Shown piece by piece: positions 1 to 11,055 of a stretch of 64,000 nucleotides of DNA. The DNA comes from Selaginella tamariscina. Taxonomy: Eukaryota; Streptophyta; Lycopodiopsida; Selaginellales; Selaginellaceae. A model generated the notes under the pieces. That model was not told the DNA's origin. It worked only from the letters and a program-made list of their open reading frames with translations, and searched no databases. Location of the stretch: NCBI GenBank assembly GCA_003024785.1, contig PUQB01000914.1:1-64000 (forward strand), read 5' to 3'. Position numbers and translations under genes: made by a program. How positions within the stretch are numbered: the first letter of the stretch is position 1; each line of letters begins with the position of its first letter.

Positions 1-189
1 GTCCAGCCATAACCTCCTTGAACCAGGAAGGCTCTAAAGTCCATGCGGCTGCACAAAAATTCTAACAAGTTAGAAATGAAATTAATTGAGCATTTAACAT
101 TCTCAATAGCCTTCCAATTAGGAATTTTGACCCTTTTTTATGTCCTAGTGGATCATAAATAGATTCCGTGATTGTTGGAGTTGACACAC

Positions 190-350
190 GGGTAATTCCT
201 GAGCTATCACATGGAAAAAATTTCTGAGGTATTGGTGCACAGGAAAAGTCCTAAAGTACTGTTGCATGAGAAAGTCATGAGGTACTATTGCACGGGAAAT
301 TCCTGAGGTACAGTTGCACAAGAAATTCTTGAGGTACTATTGGGAAATTG
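190..350. repeat. Degenerate tandem repeat, about 27 bp x 6
   Basis: Six imperfect units follow a pattern of roughly 'ttcctgaggtactattgcac' plus a short 'gggaaa' tail (gagctatcacatgg, gaggtattggtgcac, aagtactgttgcatg, gaggtactattgcacg, gaggtacagttgcac, gaggtactattg). No gene is visible in 1-350. The array sits at the edge of the copia remnant and could belong to it. Confidence 0.6.
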
Positions 351-2268
351 GTTTATCCTCGATGATTGGGCCATCTCCTCTTTACTCGAGCTCTACACTT
401 TGTTTAAACTCTCCTCCTTGTTGAGAAGCTCCACCTTGCTGATCATCACTCCAAAAATCAACATTAAAATGGTATCATCTCAAAACCAAAAATTTAGAAA
501 TGTCACAAATCAAGATCGTGAATTAAAGAGAATTGAAAAAAAAAGAATTTCCTCAAAAATAACACTTTTTGCTGTATGCAAATGTGAATGGTGATTGTCA
601 TGGGATCCATCAATCTGTAAGTATGAGAATTTATATCAGACATGTCAACAAATATCAATCTTTCCCCAGTCAGATCAAACTTGGTCTATAGTTCCTTTAG
701 AATTTACCGATATGCTATACATCCAAAAATCCACACATGCACCAAGTCAAGCTTTTCCTTTGAAAGGACTCAAGGGTCATTTCCTTCACTGCCACAATAG
801 GTCAATGATTAACTACCTTTGCCCAAATCTTTTGTGGAGCATTAGATTGAGCAAGAAGGCATTATACAATATCCATGATGGTTCGAGTTCTTGTGCTTTA
901 CCACTCCATTATGTTTAGCAGTGTATGGTTTAGTGAGATGGCATTGAATTCTTGCTATGGAGCAAATGCTATCAAATTATGATTCGCAAATTCCTTGCCA
1001 TTATATGTGCGTAGCTTTTTTATTTAACAACTAGTATGGTTTTCAACCAAAGCTTTCCAATATATAAAACAAGCTAAGACTTCAGATTTTCTTTTCAAAA
1101 ATAAATCCAAGTCTTATGACTCAATAAACTATAAGAGTTAAGAATACTTTGCTTTTTAAATGATAGAATTTGCATTGAACCACACACATCAGCATGAATC
1201 AATTCAAGCAATAACTTGCTGCTGTTCCAATTATCTTGAAGGGCTAACAAAGGTGCTTGCCAAGAGCATAAGCTTCACATGATAGTTAGCTCATTAGATA
1301 CATTTAAACCATTTACCATTGGTTTCAATGTAGAATCCTAAATAATGAGCAATGGGCTAAAGATCACAAGATCCTTATAATTGAGGTAAGAATTAGAGAA
1401 CTTGTAGACTTCTTGTCTCTGAATCGATATAAGTTTCCTTCCATGGGAAATATATAACCACATCAGTATTTAAATCACACAAGATTAATCATCAAAAATA
1501 AAGATTGTACCCATATTCGCTATCTTTGTAATGGATAATAAATCCTTACAAAAGGTAGGAACATACATTACTCCAGCTAGAATTGAGATTTCCATGAGAA
1601 GTGTGGATATTGATGTCGACACCATGCTCACTATTGTCTCCCAACTGCATAGCATGCTGGTCAAACCATTTATATACTTGACAAAGTGACCTTTGTGCCA
1701 AAATAGGTGAGTGGTAACCTCAAATCAACAACAAAAGAGTTAGTTACCATGGCATTATTGCAAGACTCAATCTTGATCTCGATGAACAAACCTTTCCAAC
1801 AATTGTCCAAAATTTGTTGTAGGTTTTTTGCATGGAAAACCTCAAGCTTTTGTTGAAGGTGTTTCATTTTTCAACTTACACTCAGGCTTATCATGGTTAG
1901 ATTTGCTACAATAATCATAAGCCTTCTTCTTTTAAAATCCTTGTTGGATTTCACATCACCTCTTTCAACTTAAAAGAAGCTTTACCCTTCAGGATTTTGC
2001 TTTTCTTTTTTTGTAATTTGCTTAAAAGAATTTCCCATAAATAAAGCTTGATCGGATTTGAAATGGAGAATTCCCACGTCTTTTCCTCATGATGATCTCC
2101 TCCTTGACGGCAAGTATGGCATGACTAAGCTGAAGCTTGTCGGCCTGCATTAAGTTACTACAAAGAGAATGAAAGAATTAAGAAGAGTTCGAAGAAAGAA
2201 ATAATTTTGGAGAGAAGAAGTTTGTTCTTCTTATTTGACTCCTCAATTTGCCAGTATGTGTTCTTCAT
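351..2268 (-). mobile_element. Ty1/copia fossil, pol part (minus strand), left piece
   Basis: Read on the minus strand, about 820-1050 carries the end of a copia integrase core (motifs like HLT.PYT..HNGVV). About 600-820 carries the following stretch found in plant copia polyproteins (FGC.AYR, KFD.TGE, LIFV). About 1050-1900 aligns with the GAG-pre-integrase region seen again at 39,560-40,143. The element is old and broken in many places. It is interrupted at 2268 by a Ty3/gypsy insertion and continues at 13,886-13,977, because the homologous copy near 40,450 runs straight across that point. Confidence 0.75.
2264..2268. repeat. Target site duplication TTCAT, left copy
   Basis: TTCAT precedes the 5' LTR at 2269 and is repeated directly after the 3' LTR at 13,886-13,890. 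The uninterrupted copia homologue near 40,447 has a single ttcat at this place, confirming the duplication. Confidence 0.85.
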
Positions 2269-2491
2269 TGTGAGAGACTGTATGCCCATAATAGCACACT
2301 GTATTTATAATATATATAAAATATAGTATAGGGCTTTTGGGAGTAACGAGAGAGAGTTGAGAGCTTACGGGGAGCTGGGAGCGTGGAGAATTGCGGGGAG
2401 ACTGCCTAGCTCGGGGGTGAGCTCTTGCTCTACGGTTGGGTGGTGAGTGAGGCAGCTTACTACTTTAGGCCTGTTGGGCAGGACTGTTACA
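2269..2491 (+). repeat. 5' LTR of composite gypsy (223 bp)
   Basis: Starts TGTGAGAGACTG and ends GGACTGTTACA. It is homologous to 6151-6339 and 13,653-13,885. It is followed two bases later by a tRNA primer site. Confidence 0.85.
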
Positions 2492-2492
2492 T

Positions 2493-2505
2493 TGGTATCA
2501 GAGCC
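2493..2505 (+). other. Primer binding site, initiator tRNA-Met
   Basis: TGGTATCAGAGCC immediately follows the 5' LTR and is the standard complement of the 3' end of plant initiator tRNA-Met. Confidence 0.85.
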
Positions 2506-5500
2506 AGTTAAGGCTTGTGGTTGCCTTTTTGTGTCACCATGTCGGATTATGAGGGCGATGGTGGGAACCGTTATGTTCCATCTATGAAGTGGTGGGAGGA
2601 TGGTTCTTCTTATGAACCACCTCATTTTGGCCAGTAGGAATGTGTGATGAGTTCCGATTTGTTTACAAGTTGATGGAGACTTATGATGCAGTCAGCTGAA
2701 CGTATGGCCATTCTCCACCAGAACATGGATTATCTCAAGCAGCAACTTGATGAGTTAAAGGACCTAGTTCAAACTCAGCGGAAATGAGAAAAAGGGCTCC
2801 GAGCTTCGATTCTTTGAGAAGAAGACATTACCTGAGTTCCCTGCCGAGAAAGTGAATTCGGCCGAAGCCTTGTCTTGGCTAGAGAAGGTCGATAAACTTG
2901 TGAGAGCATGAATGAAGGCAAGCTTTGGAAGTGTCCTTGGCGTTGAAGGGACGAGCGGATCGGTGGTGGAATCGTGTTACCACACACTCACCTAAGCCAA
3001 TTACCACTTGGGCACGATTCAAAGAGGCATTTAAGGAGGAGTTTGCTGCTGGCTATGATGCAGCAAGCAAGGTTAACTTTGAGAAACTTTGTGCAAGGGA
3101 AGTTGTCTTTGGATGCCTACATCAATGAGTTGCGAGACCTCTATGCACGAGATCCATCGATTCCTCCAGCGATGCAAATTGATTACTTCCTTGATGGTTT
3201 GAAGAATCATCAATTGAAGTGTCAATTGAGTAATCGAAAGCCTGCTGATTTTGACGAGATGGTAGCCTATGCCAGGGAGCAGGCAGGCACTTCTTGAGCA
3301 GCGAGGTGCATGTTCCTGAATCTTCCAATCAATCTTCGAAGAAGAAGCTCTCTTATAAGTCTTATAAGAGGTCGTATTATAAGCCTTATCATTCACGGAA
3401 GGAGCATCGAGGCTCACATGGAGAGAGAGGGAATAAGCACTCTTCGAACGACGGGAAGAGCAAAGGAATCGGGATGTTACATCTGTGGTGATCCAAGTCA
3501 CCATCAGCGTGATTGTCCTCAACGAGGAAAGAGAACGATCGTGGCAAGTCAGTGCGAGAAGTGACAAAGGAAAAGCCAGCTGAAGCAAGCACTTCTACTA
3601 AGAAGGTGGCTATCTCGCAGATTGCTAGGGAGCTGAGTTGTGTGGCTGGTAACACCAAGACACAACAAACAAATGGACGAGTGATTCGTCTTTGTGGTTT
3701 TGTGGATGACACTCGCTTGAGTGTGCTGGTTGATCGGGGAGCAGTGATGAGTTCATTTCCAAGGATTTAGTGGAAAGTTGAGCATTCCCACTATGGAGGT
3801 TCCTCCATATAGCATCGAAGGAGTTGTTACGGAACAACAAACTTGGAACGCAGCTGTGAATTTTGAGTTTCTAGTGGAGGGAACTCCTATTTGCGAGCAA
3901 TTCTATCTTGTGGAGATGAAACGATATGATGTTATACTCGGTATGACTTGGTTGGAGAAGTTTAACCCTCGGATTGACTGGAGGACGAAAGAGGTTACTC
4001 TTTATGTTGAGGGTCGGAAGATCACTTTTCATGGTGAATCCTATACTCCACCAATGAAGTTACTTTCTACTACTGCGATGAAGTCTGCTTGTAAGAGCAT
4101 TGGAAAGAGAGCTGCAGCTGATGGGGAAGATGAGTACTTTTTGGTTCAGCTAAAAGATGCAGACACGGGGTCACCGTTGTTGACTGGTCAATGGTCAACA
4201 TGACTATGGTCAACGGCAACGACGAGGGCGCCAGATTTTGCGACTGAAGGCAGAATTCAAGGATGTGTTTCCTGATGAATTGCCTAAGGGAGTCCCACAT
4301 GAAAGGGGTGTCCAACATGAGATTGAGTTGGAACGGGGAGTAAACCAATATCTCGAAGTCCATATCAATTAAGCTACTTAGAGGAGCTCGAAGTGAAGAA
4401 GCAAGTTGAGGCATTACTTGCTCAAGGATTTATTCGTCCTAGTAAGTCACCATATGGAGCGCTGGTGTTGCTCATTCGTAAGAAGGACAGGTCAATGCGG
4501 ATGTGCATTGATTATCGTGCCTTGAACAAGACTTCGGGAGCACGATATTTCAGCAAAATTGATTTGAGGAGCGGTATCATCAGATAGCAGTGAGGGAGCA
4601 GATGTTCGAAGATGGCTTTTTGGACGAGGCATGGACATTTTGAGTTTACTTTATGCCATTTGGTTTAATCAATGCTCCTGCTACGTTATAATTTAATGAA
4701 TTCGATTTTTATTGAGTATATTGATAAGTTTCGAAATATTCTTAGATGATATTCTCATCTACAGTAAGACATGGGAGGAGCATGTGCAACAATTGCGAAT
4801 GGTTCTGACTATATTGAGAATGCATAAGCTTTATGCAAAGGAATCTAAATGTGACTTCTTCAAGGAGGAGGTAAATACCTTGGTCACATTGTTTTAGCAC
4901 ATGGCATTGCTCCTGATCCCAAGAAAGTTGAGGTTGTGACTAATTGGCCAGCTCTAAAAGATGTTCGAGAGTTGTGAGGTTTCATGGGACTTGCCAATTA
5001 CTATCGAGATTTGTGCAGAACTTTTTCGTATTTGCACTTCCATTAACAACTTTGTTAAAAAGGACAAGTTGTTGTGTGGATAGCCAAGGAAGTAGCAACT
5101 TTTGAGAAATTGAAGCAAGTACTTACTTCTGCTCCTGTGTTGCTGTTGCTATAGATGATACACCATTCAAAGTGTACATTGATGCATGCGGGTATGTGAT
5201 TGGAGCCATGTTGATGCAAGCTGGTCATGTTATAGCTTTTGAGAGTCGGAAGTTGAATGATGTGGAGAAGCGTTATTTTCATATGACCAAGAGTTGCTTG
5301 TTATTATGCATGCTGTTCGTATTTAGACTTTAAGGTCTTTATCGATCATAAACCTCTACGACATTTTTGACTCAATGAGAGCTGAATGGAAGACATGCTC
5401 ATTGGTCAATTCGTCTACATGAGTTTGGTGGACGAATGTCAATTCTCTATAAGGAGGGGAAGGAAAACGTAGTTGCAAATGCTTGTCGAGAGTAAGACAA

Positions 5501-6150
5501 CTAAATGCAGTGGGATAAGTTTTTACCATTAACAGAGTTTGCTTACAACAATAGTATGTATAGTGGCTTGGGTTACAGTCCATATTATGCATATCATGGC
5601 AAGCATCCAAAACTCTAGCCGATGTGGATATTCGGTGGAGTAAGCTTGGTACTAATCAACAAGTTCGTAACTTTATTGAAGAACTAGAAGAAATCCTACT
5701 AATTTATAAAAGAACTTGCTTAAAACTCATAATAAAGTACACAAATATGCTAATGCAAATGCTCTCATCAACATTTCAAGGTTGGAAATAAACGAGTGAT
5801 ATTTCCTTCATTTCTTAAACAGGATCTATAACTCAGTTTAAAACTAACAAGTCAGACAAGTTTGCACCTCATTATGCCAATCCATTTGAAGGTTATTGCA
5901 CACAAATTAATGAAGTTGCATATAAATTGCACCTACCTTAGAAGTGCAACTTCATCTGGTCTTTCATGTGAGTCCGATTGAAAACTGCTCTTGTACATAA
6001 TAACATGCATAAAATCTAAAAATGAATGATGGACACAAAGGTGAAACTCGAGATGATGATAGTCCAGTCCCACCTTCTCCAAAGTGACATTGTAAACTTG
6101 AATGTGCACAATACATCATTGAGGACAAGGACCTCAATAAGGAAGGAGAA

Positions 6151-6339
6151 TGTGAGAGACTGTATATCCATAATAGCAGATTGTATTTATATATATAATA
6201 AATACAATATAAGGGTTTTTGAGGGAGCTAAGATCTTACGAGGAGCTGGAGCATGGAGACTGCCTATCTCGGGGGTGAGTTTTACTCTACGGTTGGGTGG
6301 AGAGTGAAGCAGCTTATACTATTAGCCTGGACTGTTACA
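6151..6339 (+). repeat. Inner LTR of composite gypsy (189 bp)
   Basis: Starts TGTGAGAGACTG and ends GACTGTTACA, same family as the outer LTRs but shorter. The sequence after it (ataagtaagggcc) is not the TTCAT duplication, so this LTR is not the partner of the one at 2269 from the original insertion. Confidence 0.8.
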
Positions 6340-7587
6340 ATAAGTAAGGGCCAAGGGCTCTCTCATTAAGCAATTGCCCCTTTGCCATCTTGGTTTCGTT
6401 CACAAGGGCATGAACTTCAGGAAGTGTGGTGATTGTAAACAACATAAGTAAGAGCCAAGGGTTCTCTCATAAAGCAATTGACCCTTTGCCGTCTTGGTTA
6501 AGTGGAGAGAGATAAAGGTCTTACACCGCCAAGGCATGTGCAGTCTCTGAGACCAGCTGACTTGCCTTCATACATCACCTGGATTAGCATGTAAAACATA
6601 AAAAAAAAAATAGAAGCTTACTATTGCTAGAGAGCGCCCGGACGTGCCTTCAATAGTGTTTGCGAGAGGACGCCTAGTCATGATTGCGTTGTACGTGATA
6701 ATCTGGCGGAGAGGTGTAGGTTCAGGTTCTTGCTGGAAGTTGTTTGTATCTACAGCAAGCTGTGGCAGTGGTGAATGATTTACAAGCGCCTACCATGTTT
6801 CTACCCCTTACAATACTATCTCAGAGCACGGCACGGCTGAGCGCTCCAACATCTTGATGTGTCCTGAGGGCTGCTCCAACATCTTGATGTGTCCTAAGGG
6901 CTGAGGTCAACGGAGGTGCCTTCTGTGAAAGTCCCTGCTGCAAAAATAAAAAGAAAACGTGAGCGAATAAAAGACACAGGAAATGAGAGATTGGCAGGAC
7001 ACTTACGGAGTTGCAATCGGATCAAAACTTCACCGCGACAAACTTGAACTTAGTAGCGTGAAAACACGCAACCTACCGCAATAAATAAATGAGACAACCC
7101 GGGAACCCTAAAGACTTAACACGCAACATACCGCAATAAATAAATGAGACAACCAGGAACCCTAAAGACTTAACAACTTATGTGTATATATATATATATA
7201 TCTGTATATTCTTTGATGTATTATATATATCTAGTCGTATATGAAGCCATGTACTGACACCTAACAAGTATCCACCGCCTGGCTGGAAAAAACGGTGGTA
7301 AATGTAATTGCCAGCTCAGCAAAACACACCATAGTCCCATCATCGATATTACTCACCCACGCTGAAGGATCATCCATCACAACAAGGCATGAGATAATTG
7401 TTGTTATGCGAGTTATTATAGGACCGTCGCCCATTAATCCGCTGTGTTCAAACTCGCTACTTCACACAAGTGACACAATACAAATTAGTAGCCGCAATGC
7501 TCACAAACCATGCATTCCTCCACTACTGAAAGCCACGAATATAAGACGCTCGACAATTGGCTTATGCCACGTGTGATTCTTAGCATT
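6340..7587. repeat. Non-coding stretch with three short direct repeats
   Basis: No gene could be supported here. A 57-bp segment beginning ataagtaag..ccaaggg occurs at 6340-6397 and again at 6443-6500. A 30-bp unit (gctccaacatcttgatgtgt plus tail) is repeated in tandem at 6843-6902. A 55-bp unit starting aacacgcaac is repeated in tandem at 7063-7172. A short (TA)n run lies near 7,180-7,200. Confidence 0.6.
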
Positions 7588-8959
7588 TCAAATGATCATG
7601 TCCTTGACGAAGGCATTAAACTCTTTTCCTTCTCTTCGCACCGCATCCTTGAGTTCTCGTGCTCGCTGCCTCATCTCCACGTTCTCCATCACCCTTTTCA
7701 CAGCACGCTCCACTTCATCTCTCCTCACCAGACCAGCAGCCTTTCCATCACCAATAACTTCCACGCCAATCTTCATCCCATCCACAATAAACCTGCAATT
7801 GGACAGTTGGTCCCGAACATCGGCCAACACAACATCGGTATACCACCCAAAGATGTGCTCTCAAGCACAGAGTTCCACCCACAAACAGTCACGAACGCCC
7901 CCGTTGATGCATGGCTCAGTATAAGCTTCTGCGGTGCCCATCCCACCGCAACATGCCCCTGATTGGCTGTCCTCTCCTTAAACCCCTCAGGTAACATTGC
8001 AGCCTGATCATCAGACGGTACCACCCACAGAAACTTGTGTTCACTGCTCTCCAGACCCATTGCTAGCTCAAAGGTCTGCTCTTGTGAAAGCTGGATCCAG
8101 CTCCCGAAACAGATGAACAACACCGATGCAGGGGCTGCAGATCCAGCCACTCTTTGTACGGATCTCTGTCAACTGAGTCAGCAGCATCCTCGTCCGTGAA
8201 GTAGGTGTTTGCAAGCAGTGGCCCCACAGCGTAGAGATTTTTGGCGAATGATTTCTGGAAAAAGGTTCGCAGTGTCAACAGTGGACCGGCTTCGAGCTCC
8301 TCGCAGCTGTTGAACACAATGGTGTCGAAGAGCTTTATCTGTCGATTAAGAGTTTCCCCCATTTGTGCCATTTCTTTCACATCTGAGATGTCACGTAGGA
8401 AAAATGGTGGCATGTTGGTTATGACAATGGCGCATTTCTCAGCGTCCCAGTGCAGCAGTTTCTCCATACCACCAAACATGAGCACGAGGGAGCCGGCAGA
8501 GAGTGGAGAAAACAGACAGATTTGCAAGCGTGCTTTAAGATCTTGAGCCCAGCATGAAATTTTCTCCGATGTCAGGAAGCAGAAATCGAGCAACACGCAT
8601 ATGGGGGGTGAATTAGAGTCAGCGAACTCCTTAAGTCGCTTGCAAGCAGCTTCAGCGTGATTGTCAAAGGGCTTACCAAGATCGTGGGTCTGGAGATTCC
8701 GGACACCATTGGAGATCTGGCGACAGTCATGGGACTTCTCGTTCTCCTCCTCAAATTCCAGCAGCTCGAAGGCAATTCGAGAGTTGTTTTTGTGGCTGTT
8801 AGTGAGATTGTTGAAGAGCTCCCACCACACCACCACCAATGAGGATCCTCGAAGCAACTCCAAACTCACTCCGAGCTTCTCTGCAAACACAACTGCTGGA
8901 TTGACATGGCCAACACCTTGGTAAGGACAGAAGACAACTCTCTCGCTCACACTCCCCAT
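7588..8959 (-). pseudogene. UDP-glycosyltransferase, family 1 (UGT), frame-broken
   Basis: A plant UGT transfers sugar from a UDP-sugar to a small molecule in the cytosol. The chosen ATG at 8957-8959 gives MGSVSERVV, followed by the N-terminal acceptor-site motif with the catalytic-type His (GVGHVNP, about residue 18). The C-terminal half has the PSPG box: VGWAPQKLILSHASTGAF, then a CGWNS.LE core and a WP near its end. Two frame changes break the reading, near 8,125-8,140 (between WLDLQP and SVLFICFGSW) and near 7,800-7,850 (within the WPMF / NCRF junction). In addition, the PSPG motif normally read HCGWNS is VCGWNS here. It is divergent with a second UGT only about 110-130 bp away. Total length, about 455 codons, is normal. 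Either a decayed gene or sequence error; the His to Val change argues for decay. Confidence 0.8.
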
Positions 8960-9086
8960 TTTTGCTGCTCCGCCTTTAAAAAGGGCCAAAGGGCAATTTC
9001 ACATTATGGTTAAATTTTGCAGATTTTCACTGTCCCACGAGTATCACGACGATCCCATGTTAATCATGATGTAAGTAAGACTGATC
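8960..9086. promoter_or_regulatory. Short shared intergenic region of two divergent UGT genes
   Basis: About 125 bp separate the ATG of the minus-strand UGT from the first conserved codons of the plus-strand UGT. A bidirectional promoter would have to fit here. No clear TATA box was recognised, so this is inferred from layout only. Confidence 0.35.
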
Positions 9087-10529
9087 TTGAGCCTCCAAAC
9101 GATAACCGTGTTTCTATGCCTGCACCATGGGAAGGGGCACCTCAACCCGATAATCGTTTTAGCAAAGAAGCTGTCTTCCCTGGGAGTGTCCGTCACCCTG
9201 GTCTGTCCAGATAAGTTCACTAGATCTGTCTTCAAAACACCCGAGATTGAAGGAGTCGCCTTCTTGCTGCTGGAGATTGAAAACGATCAAGGAGACGAGG
9301 CATCACCGTCTCACAATGTCAAGAAAGGAGAGCACAACAACCTTGGTTGGCCGGATTTTTCACCTCAGCTTCATAAGTTCGAGTCACTGCTGCAAGCAAT
9401 GGCTGAATCATCGTCTCTACCAGACGCAGTTGTTTTTGACGCTGTTACCACCTCTGCTGCAAAGTATGGCGTCCCAACTTATGCTCTGTACACATTCTAT
9501 GCTAGAGGTCACTCGCTAAAAGAAGCAGCTGCAGCGCTACAATCAAAACAGCCTGCTGTTATCCCCGGAATTACTGTCTTGCCGTTTGATGAGCTACAGT
9601 GGAGGCTGATGGTTTTAGATCCCAAGGTTAGTCCTCATTTCTTCAAGCTTATTGCTACGTGGGATGAGCAGCTGCTAAATGCAGACGGCATTTTGCTGAA
9701 CTCGATGCCTGAGATAGAAGGCAAAGCAATCGACGCTTTGAAGACTGGAGAAGTGAAACTAGCAGACCGGGTTGCCGACAAGCTGTTTACAATCAGTCCA
9801 CTCCTTCCGGCAAGCTACTTAAATTCTGATGATGATATCAAACTGGAGCAGATAAACAAGTCGGTGGCTATCCCCAGCAAGTTGCAAACTCAGTGTCAAA
9901 GCTGGCTAGATCAGCAGCCACCTCGTTCAGTACTGTTCATTTCCGTTTGGAAGCTGGGAGAAACTGTACGAGAAACAGCTAACCGAACTTGCAGCCGGGC
10001 TCGAAGCTTCACAGGTTTGTTTTCTGTGGGTGTTTCCCGCGCAGGAAATGAAAGACACCAACCAGGACTACCTTCAAGGTGTTCCGCCCGGTTTTCTGGA
10101 CCGTGTGAGCAGCAGAAGTTTGATACTTTCTGTTGGGCACCGCAGCATTTTATCCTGGCTCATCCGTCAGTCGGTGCATTTTTGAGCCACTGCGGCTGGA
10201 ACTCAATGCTTGAGTGCATTACGCTGGGTGGTATCCCGATCATAGGATGGCCACTTATCGCTGACCAGCCAATCAACAGCAGGCATGCTACCAAGGAGTT
10301 GAATATCGGAGTTGAAGCTGTGGTAAATATGGGAGACGGAGTCGTAGGACGGGATGAAGTAGAGAGACTGGTGAGGCTTGTCATGGAAGGAGATGAAGCT
10401 GAAGCTATGAGAAGTAGAGCGACCGAGCTTAAGCAGGCGATACGATCTGGGGTGACGCATTCTAACGAAGAGCTGCAGGGGTTCGTCGACAAGATATTTT
10501 CTGATGATGTTGTTGAATCCCATCATTGA
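9087..10529 (+). CDS. UDP-glycosyltransferase, family 1 (UGT), with compensated frame change
   Basis: An open frame of 480 codons with the UGT N-terminus (FLCLHHGKGHLNP, catalytic-type His in GKGHLNP) and a good PSPG box (CWAPQHFILAHPSVGAF, SHCGWNSMLE, GWPLIADQ), length typical of the family. The 5' edge is odd. The first in-frame codon is TTG; the only nearby in-frame ATGs, at 9066 and 9069, run straight into TAA at 9072, so no normal start remains. About 62 codons, 9946-10,130, are read out of frame. The next frame of the same DNA encodes normal UGT sequence (FGSWEKLYEKQL, CFLWVFPAQEM, PPGFLDR). An extra base near 9945 and a second shift near 10,131 cancel out. As written, the protein would lose the linker and part of the UDP-sugar domain and is probably inactive. 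Confidence 0.75.
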   Translation: MSLQTITVFLCLHHGKGHLNPIIVLAKKLSSLGVSVTLVCPDKFTRSVFKTPEIEGVAFLLLEIENDQGDEASPSHNVKKGEHNNLGWPDFSPQLHKFESLLQAMAESSSLPDAVVFDAVTTSAAKYGVPTYALYTFYARGHSLKEAAAALQSKQPAVIPGITVLPFDELQWRLMVLDPKVSPHFFKLIATWDEQLLNADGILLNSMPEIEGKAIDALKTGEVKLADRVADKLFTISPLLPASYLNSDDDIKLEQINKSVAIPSKLQTQCQSWLDQQPPRSVLFISVWKLGETVRETANRTCSRARSFTGLFSVGVSRAGNERHQPGLPSRCSARFSGPCEQQKFDTFCWAPQHFILAHPSVGAFLSHCGWNSMLECITLGGIPIIGWPLIADQPINSRHATKELNIGVEAVVNMGDGVVGRDEVERLVRLVMEGDEAEAMRSRATELKQAIRSGVTHSNEELQGFVDKIFSDDVVESHH

Positions 10530-11055
10530 ATCTCATCATAATCAATGTCTTTCACAACTATTTGTTGTATTAATTTAATATTTTGGAGGAAGACCACGAG
10601 AACCATGTGGAGAGTTCAACGAGCCAAGTAAACACCAACATTGTTAAACTTTAACTGCATTTCGCGGTTTCCACGAGAAACATGAGTTCAGCTTGATGAG
10701 GGTCGTGATCAGTTAAACAAGTCTTGATAGGAAAGTTCAGCTAACTTGATGAGGGTCGTGATCAGTTAAATAGGACGTATCCGGCAAAGGTATCGTTTCT
10801 TTGGAGCAAAAATCTGTTCGTTTACAAATTTCAGCAATGCTTCGACAAGTTGCCGGGAAAAACCTAACCAAGGAAGATGCGCCTGGATTAAGCAGAAGAA
10901 GCTTCCCAAATGGCTTTGGATCTTCAGCTTAGCAGGTACTGCACACTTCTCTCAAACATCACACACATCAGTTTTTTTGTTGTAGTATGAAAAGGTGCAA
11001 TGGATGTGCACCTTGCAGGACGAATGGGTGAAGATACCAGGTACTTACTACTACA
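10530..11055. repeat. UGT downstream region with a 26-bp direct repeat
   Basis: No gene could be supported. The 26-bp segment beginning cttgatgagggtcgtgatca occurs near 10,691 and again near 10,744. Two unjoined short reading frames near 10,838-10,940 (MLRQVAGKNL; LPKWLWIFSLAG) look protein-like but I do not recognise them. Confidence 0.45.

Noticed and set aside
7510-7962. Plus-strand open frames opposite the UGT genes (also 8241-8924 and others)
   Set aside because: Antisense shadows of UGT coding sequence with no family resemblance of their own.
10838-10950. Small mitochondrial-type protein (MLRQVAGKNL...)
   Set aside because: Two short pieces in different frames, no family recognised, no stop or start logic; could be chance.
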